Source: Pyxicephalus adspersus (lineage: Eukaryota; Chordata; Amphibia; Anura; Pyxicephalidae). From it: a DNA stretch of 64,000 nucleotides. The stretch covers positions 130,677,484-130,741,483 of the forward strand of contig NC_092860.1 of the NCBI RefSeq assembly GCF_032062135.1, given 5' to 3'. Each line of letters starts with the position of its first letter. The stretch's first letter is position 1. The notes below the pieces were generated by a model. It did not search any database. It saw only the letters and a program-made list of their open reading frames with translations, and was not told the DNA's origin. Below, piece after piece: positions 1 through 10,792 of the stretch. A program made the translations under genes and the position numbers.

Positions 1-37
1 ATAATAAGTCCTATTTCTGCTCATAATTAAGACATAG

Positions 38-816
38 TGTAAGGAACTTACCCGCCCTGCGAGCCTGCGGTGTCCCTGGGGTTCCCAGCCACAGAGGGAG
101 ACCCCTCAGTAGCAAGCAGCATAACCAAGGCTGCTCCTCTGCTCACAGCTTGTCTGTCGCTGTTGGTGGAGGGATCCGCCCTGGACTAATTACTGATCAG
201 CCAGGCAGCAGCCCTTGCATCCCTTTGAATGTGGTTCCTGCCCCCAGCACTGTGCAAGTGCAAATTAGTGCACGTCCTAGGGGTACTGTGGGAAGAGGTG
301 CGCGTGTTACCATGCGTCCCTCTTGTACCCCCCGAGGGCGTGGCACTCGGCTGCTTCGCCCCAGGGCGGGACATAGTTAGTTTGAATTCCCTGCGGCCAA
401 TCAGCTGCAGGGGATTTACTCAGTCTCCCATCAGACAGTGCCAGGTGGCGCAAGGTGATTGGTCATCCTGGCTATTTAAGGAGAGCCTGTCCATCACCCC
501 ATTGCCCGCTATAGCCTCTGTTACCACAGTGTGCTTGGGTGTGTCTTTGTGTGTTTAAAACTTCTGCTTGTCATCTCCTCAGTGACCCGGTCTGAACCTA
601 ACTCTGATTGAACTCTGCCAGCCCTGACCTCGGATTGTTATTGACCATTCTGCCTGCTGCCTGCCCAGACCTCGGATTGTTACTGACCTGCTTTTGCCTT
701 ATCCTCCTGTACCTTGCTTGATTGAAATTAACCCTTGCTGTGCTGTACCATTCTGAATAAACCTTATTCAAGGATATCTGGAGTCGGTAGTGGTTTGTGT
801 GCCCAGGCGCATTACA
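38..816 (+). mobile_element. Solo LTR of an LTR retroelement
   Basis: The segment starts TGTAA and ends TTACA, the short inverted TG...CA ends of an LTR. It is flanked by a perfect 5-bp duplication CATAG (33-37 and 817-821). Inside, in plus orientation, are inverted and direct CCAAT boxes (near 397 and 457), a TATA-like tatttaagg (about 473) and an AATAAA poly(A) signal (756-761), which is the U3-R-U5 order. No gag, pol or env sequence adjoins it, so it is a solo LTR left by recombination between two LTRs. A 5-bp duplication fits Ty3/gypsy, copia and several ERV groups, and the family cannot be decided here. Confidence 0.85.
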
Positions 817-820
817 CATA

Positions 821-1020
821 GGGCCTGATTTATAAAGCTCTCTTAAAGCTGGAGAGAATACACTTTCACCAGTGAAGCTAGGTGGTCAAGCAAACCTTGC
901 TATTTGTTAGCAAATGCTTTGAATCCTGGACCAGATCCATCCCAGGTCTGTTGGATCACCCAGCTTCACTGGTGAAAGTGTATTCTCTCCAGCCTTGGAG
1001 AGCTTTAATAAATCAGGGCC
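821..1020. mobile_element. Fold-back MITE family A, copy 1
   Basis: This is a near-complete palindrome of about 200 bp. The left end gggcctgatttat pairs with the right end aataaatcagggcc, and the arms meet around the centre at about 900. ATA flanks both sides (818-820 and 1021-1023), consistent with a 3-bp target duplication. The same element recurs at least nine more times in this window. It carries no coding capacity. Confidence 0.85.
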
Positions 1021-1023
1021 ATA

Positions 1024-2293
1024 ATCTTGATAGGGGCTTTGTGAAGATTTTTGTTATCTGTGTCTAGATACTGTAGATTATGCCCTCTGTGGTTGTCCAA
1101 TCAGTAAAACCCAATGGATTTATATATCTAATCAAATAAAACACATTTGAACTCAATTAATATACTTCTTTTGTTGGAGACAAAGAATGTTAGACGGTTG
1201 TAATTCCAATTCCATTCAATAATTATCCATATCAAAAGATTGCACATATACCAGTATATAGTAGTCTTGTAAATTCAGTCTAGGAAGTGCACTCAAATGT
1301 TTATCTTTAACAAACAGGATTCCATTTTAGGGTGTAGAAATGCACTGCAGTATGTAAATGTCAACTGGAATGAAAAAAAGTCCGGTAAATCATACACTCA
1401 CCTGTAGTATGTTAAAAGACTTGGAATGGTCCATACATATTCATAAACATTCTTACAGATATTACAATGCAGGATTCTCACTTTAATGAATCCAATTTAG
1501 TCAGGCCTGAAAATAAGTAGGGAAGGTAAATTGTCATTAGAAAGTTGTCACACCTAAAAGGTTTGGAAAAGAGCTTTACATTAGTAGCACAACAATCACA
1601 TAAATTACCTGACCTGCAGAAAGACAAATCACCGGGTGAGGTATGCTGATGCAATGAAATGCCAAGTTGCTCCTAGGTCTGCAGAACTATACAAATAGTT
1701 TAGCACAGGTAAGGAAAACAGCAAAACCAATGCCCACAAAAAGAAATAGCTGGTATGTATACCAAAGCAAGGAAAAGGCTCACTTTTATCTACTAGGCTT
1801 TGCATTTACCTACTAAAAGTAGGCAGGAAATCCCTATTGTGTATTGTGACCAAAAAAACCCCACAAAAATGGTATTTTGACATTGGGTCACAGTTCTTAT
1901 TAGCTCAAAAAGGAGAACATGCACTAAGGCTTTTGGTTCTGTAACAGTTAAATACAAGTCTTTATATATTATTCCCTAGGATAAAAAAACATTATTCGAT
2001 AGGAAAGGCATATATTTCACCTTAATGTATTCCAACCAACATGACTATTATAACACTTAGGTATTCTGGAGGTACGGTATGTCTGATTAGGCATGTACAG
2101 AACAGAAGCAAGTTAAATTGTAAAAATGACCACAACTAGACAGCTGATACCACTCAATCTGCAACAGCTGCAGATAATAGAAAGAATATGGTGGTGTCCT
2201 CTATCCATTACCAGCCTACTGACTGACCAGTGAAAGGCACCTGGCACCCAGTCCTGCTCCTTCCTCTCCTGCTCTGAGTGTTAATATATAGTA
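1024..2293. other. Intergenic, no gene seen
   Basis: AT-rich sequence without a convincing exon or a recognisable repeat. It lies downstream of the 3' end of SLC34A2. Confidence 0.6.
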
Positions 2294-2574
2294 CAGTATT
2301 TCCCAACCTGGATTCCTCCAGAGGTTGCTAGGGGTTCCTTGAGCAATTAGCAACTTGTGGCTTTCAGGTCAATTTAGGTGACACCAATGATATTTTTGGC
2401 TATCTGCAAGGGTGGCATTCTTTCCAATGGCCAGTAATGTAAGATAAATGTATCCTACTGACCACCATGGTAATATACTGTGAGCTGTGGATATAGTAAT
2501 TATAGAAGAGGTTCCCTAAATACCGAAAAGTTGTTTCAAGGGTTCCTCCATGTTAAGAAGTTTGAGAAACACTG
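2294..2574. mobile_element. hAT-type MITE (CAGTGTTTCCC family)
   Basis: The left end CAGTATTTCCCAACCTGG and the reverse complement of the right end CAGTGTTTCTCAAACTTC form the terminal inverted repeat typical of vertebrate hAT/Charlie-like elements. The 281-bp body has no coding capacity. A related copy lies inverted near 49672-49938. No clean 8-bp target duplication remains, so it is probably old. Confidence 0.7.
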
Positions 2575-3309
2575 GTCTGTGAGATTGTCAAAAGTGGATA
2601 CCAAATGAAAGTACCCATAGTAGGTAAAATACATACTACAAGGTAAAAACAAAAAAATGTATTATTTTTATATCTGCCAATATGTGTGCTTTAATAATCA
2701 AGAATAAACCATTGTAAGTGGACTTTATTAAAATGGCAAATCCACCAGGTGCATAAGACTCGCTCAAGGTGCAAAACTATCCAGGCACCTCTGTCTTGGG
2801 TCTTGGCTTTCTATGGCTTGTCTTTAGCACATGCACATACTGGAAATGGATGCCGTACTCCAAGCTGAATTCACAGAAATTATATTATTGGACACAGCAC
2901 ATCCCCTACAGACTTTGTTCTCTAATTATGTATTTCATAATTCAAGCACATTGTTTAACAAACTTTGTGAGCACAATGTTGGCCCCTTGTAACTCATGTG
3001 TCAAGAGTATTGATGATCAACATTTTTGTTAAATTCATTGTAGTCAATAGTTAGGACATTGTATTCAAAAGTGTAACACTGCTTTTGCTGAGAAAAAAAA
3101 TGTAAACTGCAAGGATGTTATAAAACTCAAATAGAAAAAAAAATATAGCAGGTTATCTACCTTTTGTTTGCGTTAGAGTTATCCATTAATTTTAACAAAT
3201 AGCTCATGTTGCATGACATGTTAATATGTAATGTGTAAAGTCATTTAATATAATATCACACAGAATTCATATACCGAAATGCAGCTCTTTAGAACCACTC
3301 AGAAGTAAT

Positions 3310-4202
3310 CTTGTGATATAGAATATTTATTAGGCATAGAAACACAATATTAATTTACATTTTTACATTCCTTTGGCAGTACCTCAATGCCAAGTACACA
3401 AGTAATAAAAGACACATAGTATTTGAAAGTAAAATCCAAAATATCATTTCTATATACAATAGAGTATTAGTATGTACACAGTACACAGTAAATTCTGTAA
3501 GAAGCATTTAGAATACATTGTTGTTCTCTAATCGTGTTCTTCCTGATATAAATTATACAGATTCAATAAAAAAATAGATTCTGATACCATAAAGGATTTG
3601 CAGTAGCACAGAGTGGACCTATTGCATAAAGTGGAACTCAAGCCAAAATGTTTCTAGTTTTGGGTAGAGTAGAGTAGAGCAAAGAGGCGGTGTCATTGAT
3701 GTTTAGACAAAGTTCTCCCATAGAAAAGATCTTTCTTTGTTCTTTTTTTTTAATTTAAATAAATGTTTCATTGCTAGAAGGGCATATGGCTGTATCACCC
3801 ACTAGATTTTTAGATCAATAAAACTTTTCTGGAGACCTATAAGAATTTAGGAATATATCTATACTGTTGCTTGATATTCTGCTGCATCCACAAGCCTATA
3901 GCTATGATGTTGCTATTTCACTGATCTCCCCGAATGTATGTCTATTCCGTTATGCAAAAATATTCTATAGAGTTGTGATACCATAATTAGGATTTGTAAT
4001 AAGTACAGCACCTTGGAGAATTAGGTTGTGATCATTAAAAGTCAGAACATGATTGACTTAGAACAGTGAATACAGTTATTGTTTAGGTACATCCTGATGC
4101 ACACAGCCACTCATAACATAGAGGTAAATTTTGACTTTTATCATGTCATTAATAAATATGAAAGTGGGATGATAATCTATATAGTTCTCATGGTAGACCT
4201 TC
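3310..4202 (-). other. SLC34A2: Probable SLC34A2 3' UTR
   Basis: This sequence follows the stop codon of the last coding exon. The nearest AATAAA on the minus strand (tttatt on plus, 3326-3331) would end a 3' UTR of about 0.9 kb. Other poly(A) signals further down (for example near 2725) are possible, so the 3' end is a guess. Confidence 0.4.
3326..3331 (-). terminator. Candidate poly(A) signal AATAAA for SLC34A2
   Basis: First AATAAA hexamer on the minus strand found downstream of the SLC34A2 stop codon. Motif match only. Confidence 0.35.
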
Positions 4203-4775
4203 CTACAAGGGAGTAAGGCTCAGGTTCTTCCCTTGATCTTTGCTGTCGATAGTCGGCAGTTCATCACTCAAGTCAACAACATTCTCATGACCTTTCAAGG
4301 CTGGTGGCATGTCCATGGACAACTCCTCATCTTCACTGGTATGGCAGCAGTTGCAGCATTTACATTTGCAGCAGCAGCAACATCTGCGACCACAGAACAG
4401 AGCAGCACCGGTCATCCAAGAATCCCATGGCTTTAGAGAACGCATCCACTTGGGAAGGAAGTTCCATGTCTTCAGAAAGTCTGGAAGAACCCGTGGATAT
4501 TTGGCTTGCAATACATTGATGATAATAGCCAGAACTATTACAAACACAATAGGAACACAAACTCCAACAAGAACCTTCCATCCAGCAACTGACAAGCCAA
4601 ACACTGCCAGAGGCAGCAAGAAAAAACACATAATCAAATAGATGACGGCAAACCAGCGGTATTTGGCTGTCTTGTTTCCCAGGCCTTTAGCTAGACGAAT
4701 AGGTATTCTCATGAATGGAATAGGATACCAAATAAGGATCCCGGATATATTGAAGAAAAAATGGCATAATGCAAT
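4203..4775 (-). CDS. SLC34A2: SLC34A2 exon 13 (C-terminal helices, Cys-rich tail, stop)
   Basis: Residues 478-667. It begins [20 protein letters not shown], has further membrane helices around 518-540 and 544-566, and the conserved [13 protein letters not shown]. An 11-cysteine cluster (605-621) follows, then an acidic cytoplasmic tail ending LSLTPL. Acceptor tttgcag. The cysteine cluster separates IIb from IIa and IIc. Confidence 0.96.
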   Translation of the reverse strand: MALCHFFFNISGILIWYPIPFMRIPIRLAKGLGNKTAKYRWFAVIYLIMCFFLLPLAVFGLSVAGWKVLVGVCVPIVFVIVLAIIINVLQAKYPRVLPDFLKTWNFLPKWMRSLKPWDSWMTGAALFCGRRCCCCCKCKCCNCCHTSEDEELSMDMPPALKGHENVVDLSDELPTIDSKDQGKNLSLTPL

Positions 4776-7700
4776 CTGCAAAGAAACAAGCAAGAAATGT
4801 ATTTTACTTTAATGTACAACAACTTTAATTGTGCTAACAATTAAAATCTTAAATTTGCTCAACTTTACTAATTGTTTTTTTTTAGTTCGCTAAGTGCACA
4901 CTAAGATACTTTTGGATCCTGATAGAAAACCAGTGCTGTGCTATGAACGCTGTATTAATATGTCAAACAATGTGAACAGAAAGAGTCTTGGGACTGCAGA
5001 ACATCACTGGCTATGGGCGGCAAAGTGTCATGTAGTTCTAACACACTTTATTTACTAGGGTGACAATGCTGCCTCTCTATAGATACAATAAACTGGTTAC
5101 TATAGTAAATAAATACTCAGGGTCATTGCTGACACTAGGCATCCAGGCTATGTGCCCTGGATCTCTTGAATGGCATCTGTCCTGAGGCCATGAGTCCTAT
5201 GTTGTATACATTTTCTTTCTATATAGCTTCTACAATATAATATAGTAATTTAGGCACTTTGCTAAATTTCACTTTGTTGAAGCCAGATTGGAGCGATGTG
5301 CATTTTGATCCATGTGTGCTTAATTATTGCCTATGCCTATTAACTAATTTGGCCTGCTGCCTATTAGCTCAAAGGTCTCAAAAAACATTATTTTTGCAAA
5401 TCAGGTGATTAGGAGAATATATTTCCTAGTAGCACTACTATTGCTAGGCACCCATGGATCTATTACACAACGTCCTAAGTCCCAAGGCTTTTTTCAGTTT
5501 TAGTGTGTTGCTGCTGTTTCTATGGCATTTACAGTGCAGCTGCTGCTTTTCCTGCCGGATATCGATAAAAATAGTATAGGACTCCATGTTAGTATGTTAG
5601 TTTCCTTTAATATCCATAAATAATTAAAAATGAAGGTTGAGCCCAAAGGAATTGTTATTATGGTCTGGTATTCAAAATGATTGTCTTTTGTTAATTGTTA
5701 GGCTGTTACGACACAGGGAACCTATGTGATTTGATTGATGTAAACATGATGTGTTGAATATTGAGATTCCATATTTCTTCCTGTTGTAACTTTTGTATTG
5801 GATACAAATTGATGGACATTCATATCTGTTTGTATTTATTGTATGTTTTTTTTCCTGTTGTTTTCCCTTGTACGTTCCCAAGAAAGTAAAACTTAAAATT
5901 TAAAAACTTTAATATTAAAAAAAATAGGAAAAGATTAAGAGGACAAACCTGCACAGAGTTTTGTAAGGTGTCCCCAGGACTGGCTAGGGCAGCCAGTAGC
6001 GCAGTTGTTGTTGTTCCAATGTTAGACCCAAGTGTCAGGGGATAAGCTCTCTCTATGCTAATCACACCAATGCCTACATGATAAAACAAACCAAATGTCA
6101 GACAACAATAACAACCATTTAGTCATTTTCCCAAAGAAGAACTTTTGATCATATATGACTCGTACCGATCAGTGGAGTTAATGCGGATGTGAAGACAGAG
6201 CTGCTCTGTACAATGAATGTCATTCCAGCTCCGACCAAAAGTGCCAAGTAACCCGTCAGCCATGAGAATGGAAAAGGGAAATCTGTGTAATGTAAAAAAA
6301 AATTAGTAATGGCACATTGTGAACAACATTTTAAAACAATATTATATGGTAGCAGTTTGCTGTTGGAGCAATCTAGGACAACCTAAGAGGGAGGGTTGTT
6401 TGCATGTGTCCCTATAAATGAGTCAAGAAGATTTAAAGAGTTCTCCTGTCTTTCACATAATTACATTATGATGTGTGGTGGCCATCGTTTTAGTCAATAG
6501 TAATGCCAGTGAGGATATAGCTGGACCTAAATAGGCTCTGTATGATGAAATGTTCAACAGAGTTAAACAGGGAGCCAAATATTGAAAGAACAATGTACTG
6601 AAAGAGGTTCTAAATGAGGTGAACTTAGGTTAGGTGACAACATGCCAATAGGACATGCAGGAAGGCCTCAAAAACAATGACTTTTGCTAATCATTAAATA
6701 CTTCCAATGACCGAAACCATGATTATCTATATCCTATACCTACTCTGAAGTTTTTTTTTTTCACTTCATTTATTTAAACTTTATCAAAATAATATGTATT
6801 ATTACCAGTGTTAAGGATCTTCTTGATGACCACAGATACTTGTCCCTTCAGCATGGAGTTCAGGAGCTTGACGATTAGGATCAGACAGAAACACAGCACT
6901 AGCAGTGACAATGCCAAGAGGATAAGGCCAACTGCCAGGTCTGGGAGATTGGTGTTGGCAAACAGATGTCCACCTAAACATTAGAATATAGAAACGTTAC
7001 TGTATTTGTTTATTTAGTTCCTACATTCACAAACAAGATAGCAGTGGTCTTTTATTATGTGTACACTAAATCAATGGCACTTAAATAAGAGCTAAGGGAT
7101 CACCTATATTCCCCAAGACACAAGCCTTGGATCCCAAAGCTCTGGATCCCACATTTCCCTAAAGTAATCTTTAGAAAGGTCTAGTTTGTTATAATAAACT
7201 ATTAGGTTAATGTATGCATGGTTGTGAGCAGTATTATTAGGAAACAGTATTTGTAATATCTAAAATAAATAAAAATTGTAATGGTGTAATGAAAAGTGGA
7301 AACTTCCAACAAACAGGTTGACCTGTGTGATCTGAGTAACAAATTTATGTACTTACAAGAGGCTTTTACTTGTTCAAAGACCTCTGTCCAAGTCACATTG
7401 TTTTCATCCGTCCAGCAGAATCTGTTAGCAGTGCAATTTTCTGGGCCTGGCACTGTAGTGTTTACCCACATCTGTGTAAAATAGAAAGCATGCACATTTA
7501 TACAGAATTTTGATTAAAAAAATAATCTTTTTATATACTGTATGTTACAATGTCTTTCTACAAATGCAGATATGCAACCGAAATCAGACTTTTGGCTAGC
7601 AACTTGATCTGTTGCCACGCGCATATTGTCATATTTATATTTCAGAAATGTATAGAGGTATGTATTACCTATAGATTGCAAAGATTCATATTTAAATTAA

Positions 7701-10700
7701 TTTGTGTTTTTTTCTATGTAGGGCTGCATAAGAATATGTATGACCACGGTTTGCAGCAGTGGAGTTGGCTAATGGATGGCTACAGTTTAGGTATAGGAGA
7801 TAAGGTTTAGAGCCCACCTGGGCCATGGACATACTAATTAATGTTTTTTTCTGCTACCCAAGTTAATACATTGAAGACCCCATAGACACTTTACCTTGGA
7901 TCCACAATCTCTCTTAATCAGACTCTTGTTCTGAGCGGCTGGATCCCCATTGGCAATTTCCTGTATGACTTTTTTATCAAGCTGCAATAGAGAAATTTCA
8001 CATTTAGCACGACTTGCTCTTTATTGATTGAATGAACATTACAAATCTGAAAATGGCTAAAAGCCAACATTTATTCATACCTGGATAATTCCTTTGGTGA
8101 GAGGCTCCGTAATAACCTTCAGCATATCTGGTGCATCCTCCCCTGATTCTATGTTAAAAGAATCCACAATGGCACTGGTGAGATGGTACAGGTATCCTGA
8201 TGCTATTTCAATGGGCAGCAGGACCAACACTGACAACCAGTTAAAGAAATCATGAACAGTAGCTCCAGCAAAAGCCCTGTTATGATAAAACACTTAGGGT
8301 TAATAAATGGAACTCCAGTTTTTAGCAAGTTATTCTCAGATAATAAAACAGTGTATGTACGGAAATTAAGATTTAAGCAAATTTAAAACAGATTAGGAGA
8401 TTAAATGCTTAATCCACTCATGACAGTCTTGTGTACTGACAGTGAGTTAGAAATGAATCTAAAAAAAATAAAATGCTGTCTAATCATAGAAAGAATTACT
8501 AGGACAGTATGGGCACTCATACTAAATTTTGTTCTGAAAGCACATTTTGTATTGATGCTTTAAAAATGTATTTATTATTTTCAGTATTTACATAGTATAT
8601 AGTATATATACAAAGGACATTACAGGAAACCTGTACTGAAAGAAATACGAATAAGAAAAAAGTTGCTGATGCTGACTTCATTTTATATACTAGCTACCTG
8701 GCATTAATGCATTATAGCTAAATATGCATGAAGCAAGCAAAGTCAAAAACCTATAATTTTTCTGTAACTGAGAAAGTAGTAAAACTATGAAATCAGCATG
8801 ACAGAAGAGTAAGAGTTTTAAAACATACAATAATGATAGCCTTTTTGTTTTCTTTGTACAAGTATTTATTGTAAACTTTACATCAGGTTATCTGTTTGTG
8901 TATACTATACCTTCTAAACTCATTCCGGTCACCAGACTGCATTAGCGCAACAATGGTGTTTGTGACCGATGTGCCAATGTTGGCTCCCATAATGATTGGA
9001 ATAGCTGTCCTGACCGTAAGAACTGCCAAAACAAAAACACATGAATATATAAATATTGAATGAACTTAATCAATCAAGATGTCCAAAGACTCAACACATG
9101 AAAGATGAAAGTAGAGGAAAAAGATGGGGACACTGAATTGACAATAGTTGGATGTATAATAAATATTTTGATTAGATCAGGTATATTTAATTTACTGCAA
9201 AGGGGACATTGCCTATCCCTTTTCTTTTAAATGTATTTGTGCCTTAAATAAATTGACATTAACCAGGTCAATATTCTTGCTATGCAGACTGTCAACATGA
9301 GCCAGACTAATTACATAGTTTCAACAACACAAAACCAGTTCGTCTGGGGAATTAATCCCTTTTTTTGTGGCATGCCAATACCATATGTGCCAAGTTGGCA
9401 ATAATCTCTACCAGAAGTAGGCATTTGCATTTTTATCACAGACCAGAAAAGTATGTGAAACACACATTAATATGCTCTATAATTAAGAATTTATACTCAC
9501 GTCCAGATGACACCATGCTGACCACAATAGATGTAGATGTACTTGAGCTTTGTACAAGGACAGTAACCAGGACACCAATCACCAGTCCAGCAACAGGATT
9601 GGAGAGAACAGAGTGGTTCTTAAAAATATCTCCTGCAGCTTTGCCTAAAAAAAATAATTAATTAATTATTTTAGTTAATTCCGTTAAAATTTAGTCTTAG
9701 TCCTAACCTAAAATCTGCATAACATAACTATAAAATTCAATAGGAAAAGTGTGACGTGACCACCTTATGGTGTATTTGAGGGATGGCCTCAAATTTGTTT
9801 TAACTCAAGAACAAAATATGTAAGCACATACAGTATATTAGTACTTGGATAGGTACATTTTGTGAAAGTTCAGAAATAATATTTAAACACTGGCAGAAAC
9901 CCATGGTACTTGTAACTTCCTGTGCACAACAAATCTCAAACCAGTTCCATTCTCTGACCTCCTGCATTTTATGTTATAGAGATGTGGAAAACATTTTTCA
10001 TCTAGCTTGATAATTGTGGGAAAACTCTATTGGTTTTTTACAATTGGAAAAACTTTGGTCATTTCGCCTTACATTCAATTTGCTTGCGCAGTGCAAGTAA
10101 TGTCTTGTGAGGTCAATGAAGCAAACTGTTGACGTGACAAGTTTCACCAATTTCAAATCAAATAGTATTCTGCACAGGATTATAAAAAAAAAACCCACTT
10201 ACCTCCAACTAACTGAAAGGCAGAGCTTAACACATCCAATGAGCACACAAAGAAGTACAACAACCCCACTAAGCAGATAAATCTTGCGATTGCCAGCAGA
10301 ACGGACATGACACGTTGTTTTGTGGTCATTTCTAAAAAAAAAAATAAAAAATCAGTTTATTCACTGTGGGGAACAAAGCATGAAACACAGTGATTACCAT
10401 GGACTGTACTATACAAACAGGGCAAGAATACCAAAGGCACTGGTACACCTACCTGACCACTTCGGTCCAGTACTCTTAAGTTCTGGCATGTCCCATGGAT
10501 CGAACTCCTTTTCTTCTTCAGGTATCTCTTTGCAGAGTGACAATGTGGAGTAACTTGGTGGCTCTGCAGTAGCTAAACTACTATTGTCTAAAAACATAAA
10601 TAAATAAGAATGAATGTTAGGTCTAAATATGAAAAAATATACCATTAGGTGAATCTACAATATTTTAAAGCTTTCTTTTTACTAACCAGGTGGAGGGAGT

Positions 10701-10789
10701 GCATTGCCATTTTGGAATGCATTGGGCTGTTTTTTGGCATCGTCCAGGCTGTCAGTCATGTGATTCTGGAATTGCGTCCGGGGAGCCAT
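4203..10789 (-). CDS. SLC34A2: Sodium-dependent phosphate cotransporter 2B (NaPi-IIb), complete, 12 coding exons
   Basis: Type II Na+/phosphate cotransporter of the apical epithelial membrane, taking up inorganic phosphate with sodium. Coding exons (minus strand, high to low): 10789-10687, 10587-10453, 10331-10203, 9644-9501, 9022-8911, 8276-8081, 7981-7895, 7471-7357, 6973-6806, 6282-6166, 6073-5949, 4775-4203. They sum to 2004 nt, 667 residues plus stop. All introns are GT-AG and all phases join. The two inverted transport repeats are visible: QSSS at residues 154-157 and 422-425, GANIGTS at 183-189 and GSNIGTT at 451-457. The large extracellular loop has sequons N291, N306, N314 and N327 and cysteines 299, 315, 321 and 341. 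Ala211, Ala213 and Asp217 (AFAGATVHD) are the set known from electrogenic IIa/IIb, not electroneutral IIc. The tail has 11 cysteines between 605 and 621, the hallmark that favours IIb over IIa. The ATG has a good Kozak context (AAAATGG). One non-coding exon lies upstream, as in mammalian SLC34A2. Confidence 0.96.
4776..5948 (-). other. SLC34A2 intron 12
   Basis: 1,173-bp intron between exons 12 and 13, with GT...AG ends. AT-rich; no repeat or embedded gene recognised. Confidence 0.85.
5949..6073 (-). CDS. SLC34A2: SLC34A2 exon 12 (GSNIGTT motif)
   Basis: Residues 436-477: [15 protein letters not shown], then [20 protein letters not shown]. The GSNIGTT at 451-457 mirrors GANIGTS of exon 6. 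Donor GTTTGT. Confidence 0.95.
6166..6282 (-). CDS. SLC34A2: SLC34A2 exon 11 (second QSSS motif)
   Basis: Residues 397-435: [16 protein letters not shown], then [23 protein letters not shown] at 422-425 is the second inverted-repeat motif. Donor GTACGA. Confidence 0.96.
6806..6973 (-). CDS. SLC34A2: SLC34A2 exon 10 (residues 341-396)
   Basis: Encodes [20 protein letters not shown], a membrane helix, then the intracellular [10 protein letters not shown] and VVIKKILNT stretches. These open the second transport repeat. Donor GTAATA. Confidence 0.95.
7357..7471 (-). CDS. SLC34A2: SLC34A2 exon 9 (glycosylated extracellular loop)
   Basis: Residues 303-340, with sequons N306-T-T, N314-C-T and N327-V-T, cysteines 315 and 321, and the start of the Cys341 codon. 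Acceptor ttacacag, donor GTAAGT. Confidence 0.94.
7895..7981 (-). CDS. SLC34A2: SLC34A2 exon 8 (residues 274-302)
   Basis: Start of the large extracellular loop: [10 protein letters not shown], the sequon N291-K-S, and Cys299. 87 nt, phase 0 at both ends, so skipping it would keep the frame. Donor GTAAAG. Confidence 0.93.
8081..8276 (-). CDS. SLC34A2: SLC34A2 exon 7 (Ala-Ala-Asp electrogenicity set)
   Basis: Residues 208-273. [14 protein letters not shown] carries Ala211, Ala213 and Asp217, the positions that differ (Ser, Ser, Gly) in electroneutral NaPi-IIc. The conserved [12 protein letters not shown] stretch follows. Donor GTATGA. Confidence 0.96.
8911..9022 (-). CDS. SLC34A2: SLC34A2 exon 6 (GANIGTS motif)
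   Basis: Residues 171-207, including [20 protein letters not shown] and the loop GDRNEFR. Ends in phase 2; the Arg208 codon is split AG|G. Acceptor ttggcag, donor GTATAG. Confidence 0.96.
9501..9644 (-). CDS. SLC34A2: SLC34A2 exon 5 (first QSSS motif)
   Basis: Residues 123-170, including [18 protein letters not shown]. The QSSS at 154-157 is the first of the two inverted-repeat motifs that line the substrate path. Donor GTGAGT. Confidence 0.96.
10203..10331 (-). CDS. SLC34A2: SLC34A2 exon 4 (residues 80-122)
   Basis: Encodes the first hydrophobic segment, including [20 protein letters not shown], strongly conserved in the family. Acceptor after a poly-pyrimidine run, donor GTAAGT. Confidence 0.95.
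10453..10587 (-). CDS. SLC34A2: SLC34A2 exon 3 (residues 35-79)
   Basis: Cytoplasmic N-terminal segment with PPSYSTLSL and FDPWDMPEL followed by GPKWSE, matching the conserved pre-membrane region of NaPi-II proteins. Acceptor tttttag, donor GTAGGT. Phase 1 at both ends, with Glu80 split into the next exon. Confidence 0.93.
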
Positions 10790-10792
10790 TTT
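10687..10792 (-). CDS. SLC34A2: SLC34A2 exon 2 (start codon; residues 1-34)
   Basis: The acceptor tttccag precedes three untranslated bases and then ATG (10789-10787). The exon encodes the cytoplasmic N-terminus starting [10 protein letters not shown] and ending in three prolines. The donor is GTTAG, a weaker form. The exon ends in phase 1; the split codon becomes Asp35. Confidence 0.9.

Noticed and set aside
229..558. 109-codon open frame in the LTR
   Set aside because: It overlaps U3-like promoter sequence and has no retroviral or transposon protein similarity that I can see.
2769..3032. 87-codon plus-strand open frame near the SLC34A2 3' end
   Set aside because: No family resemblance; a chance frame in AT-rich sequence.
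4233..4641. Several plus-strand open frames opposite SLC34A2 exon 13
   Set aside because: They are shadows of the Cys-rich coding exon on the other strand.
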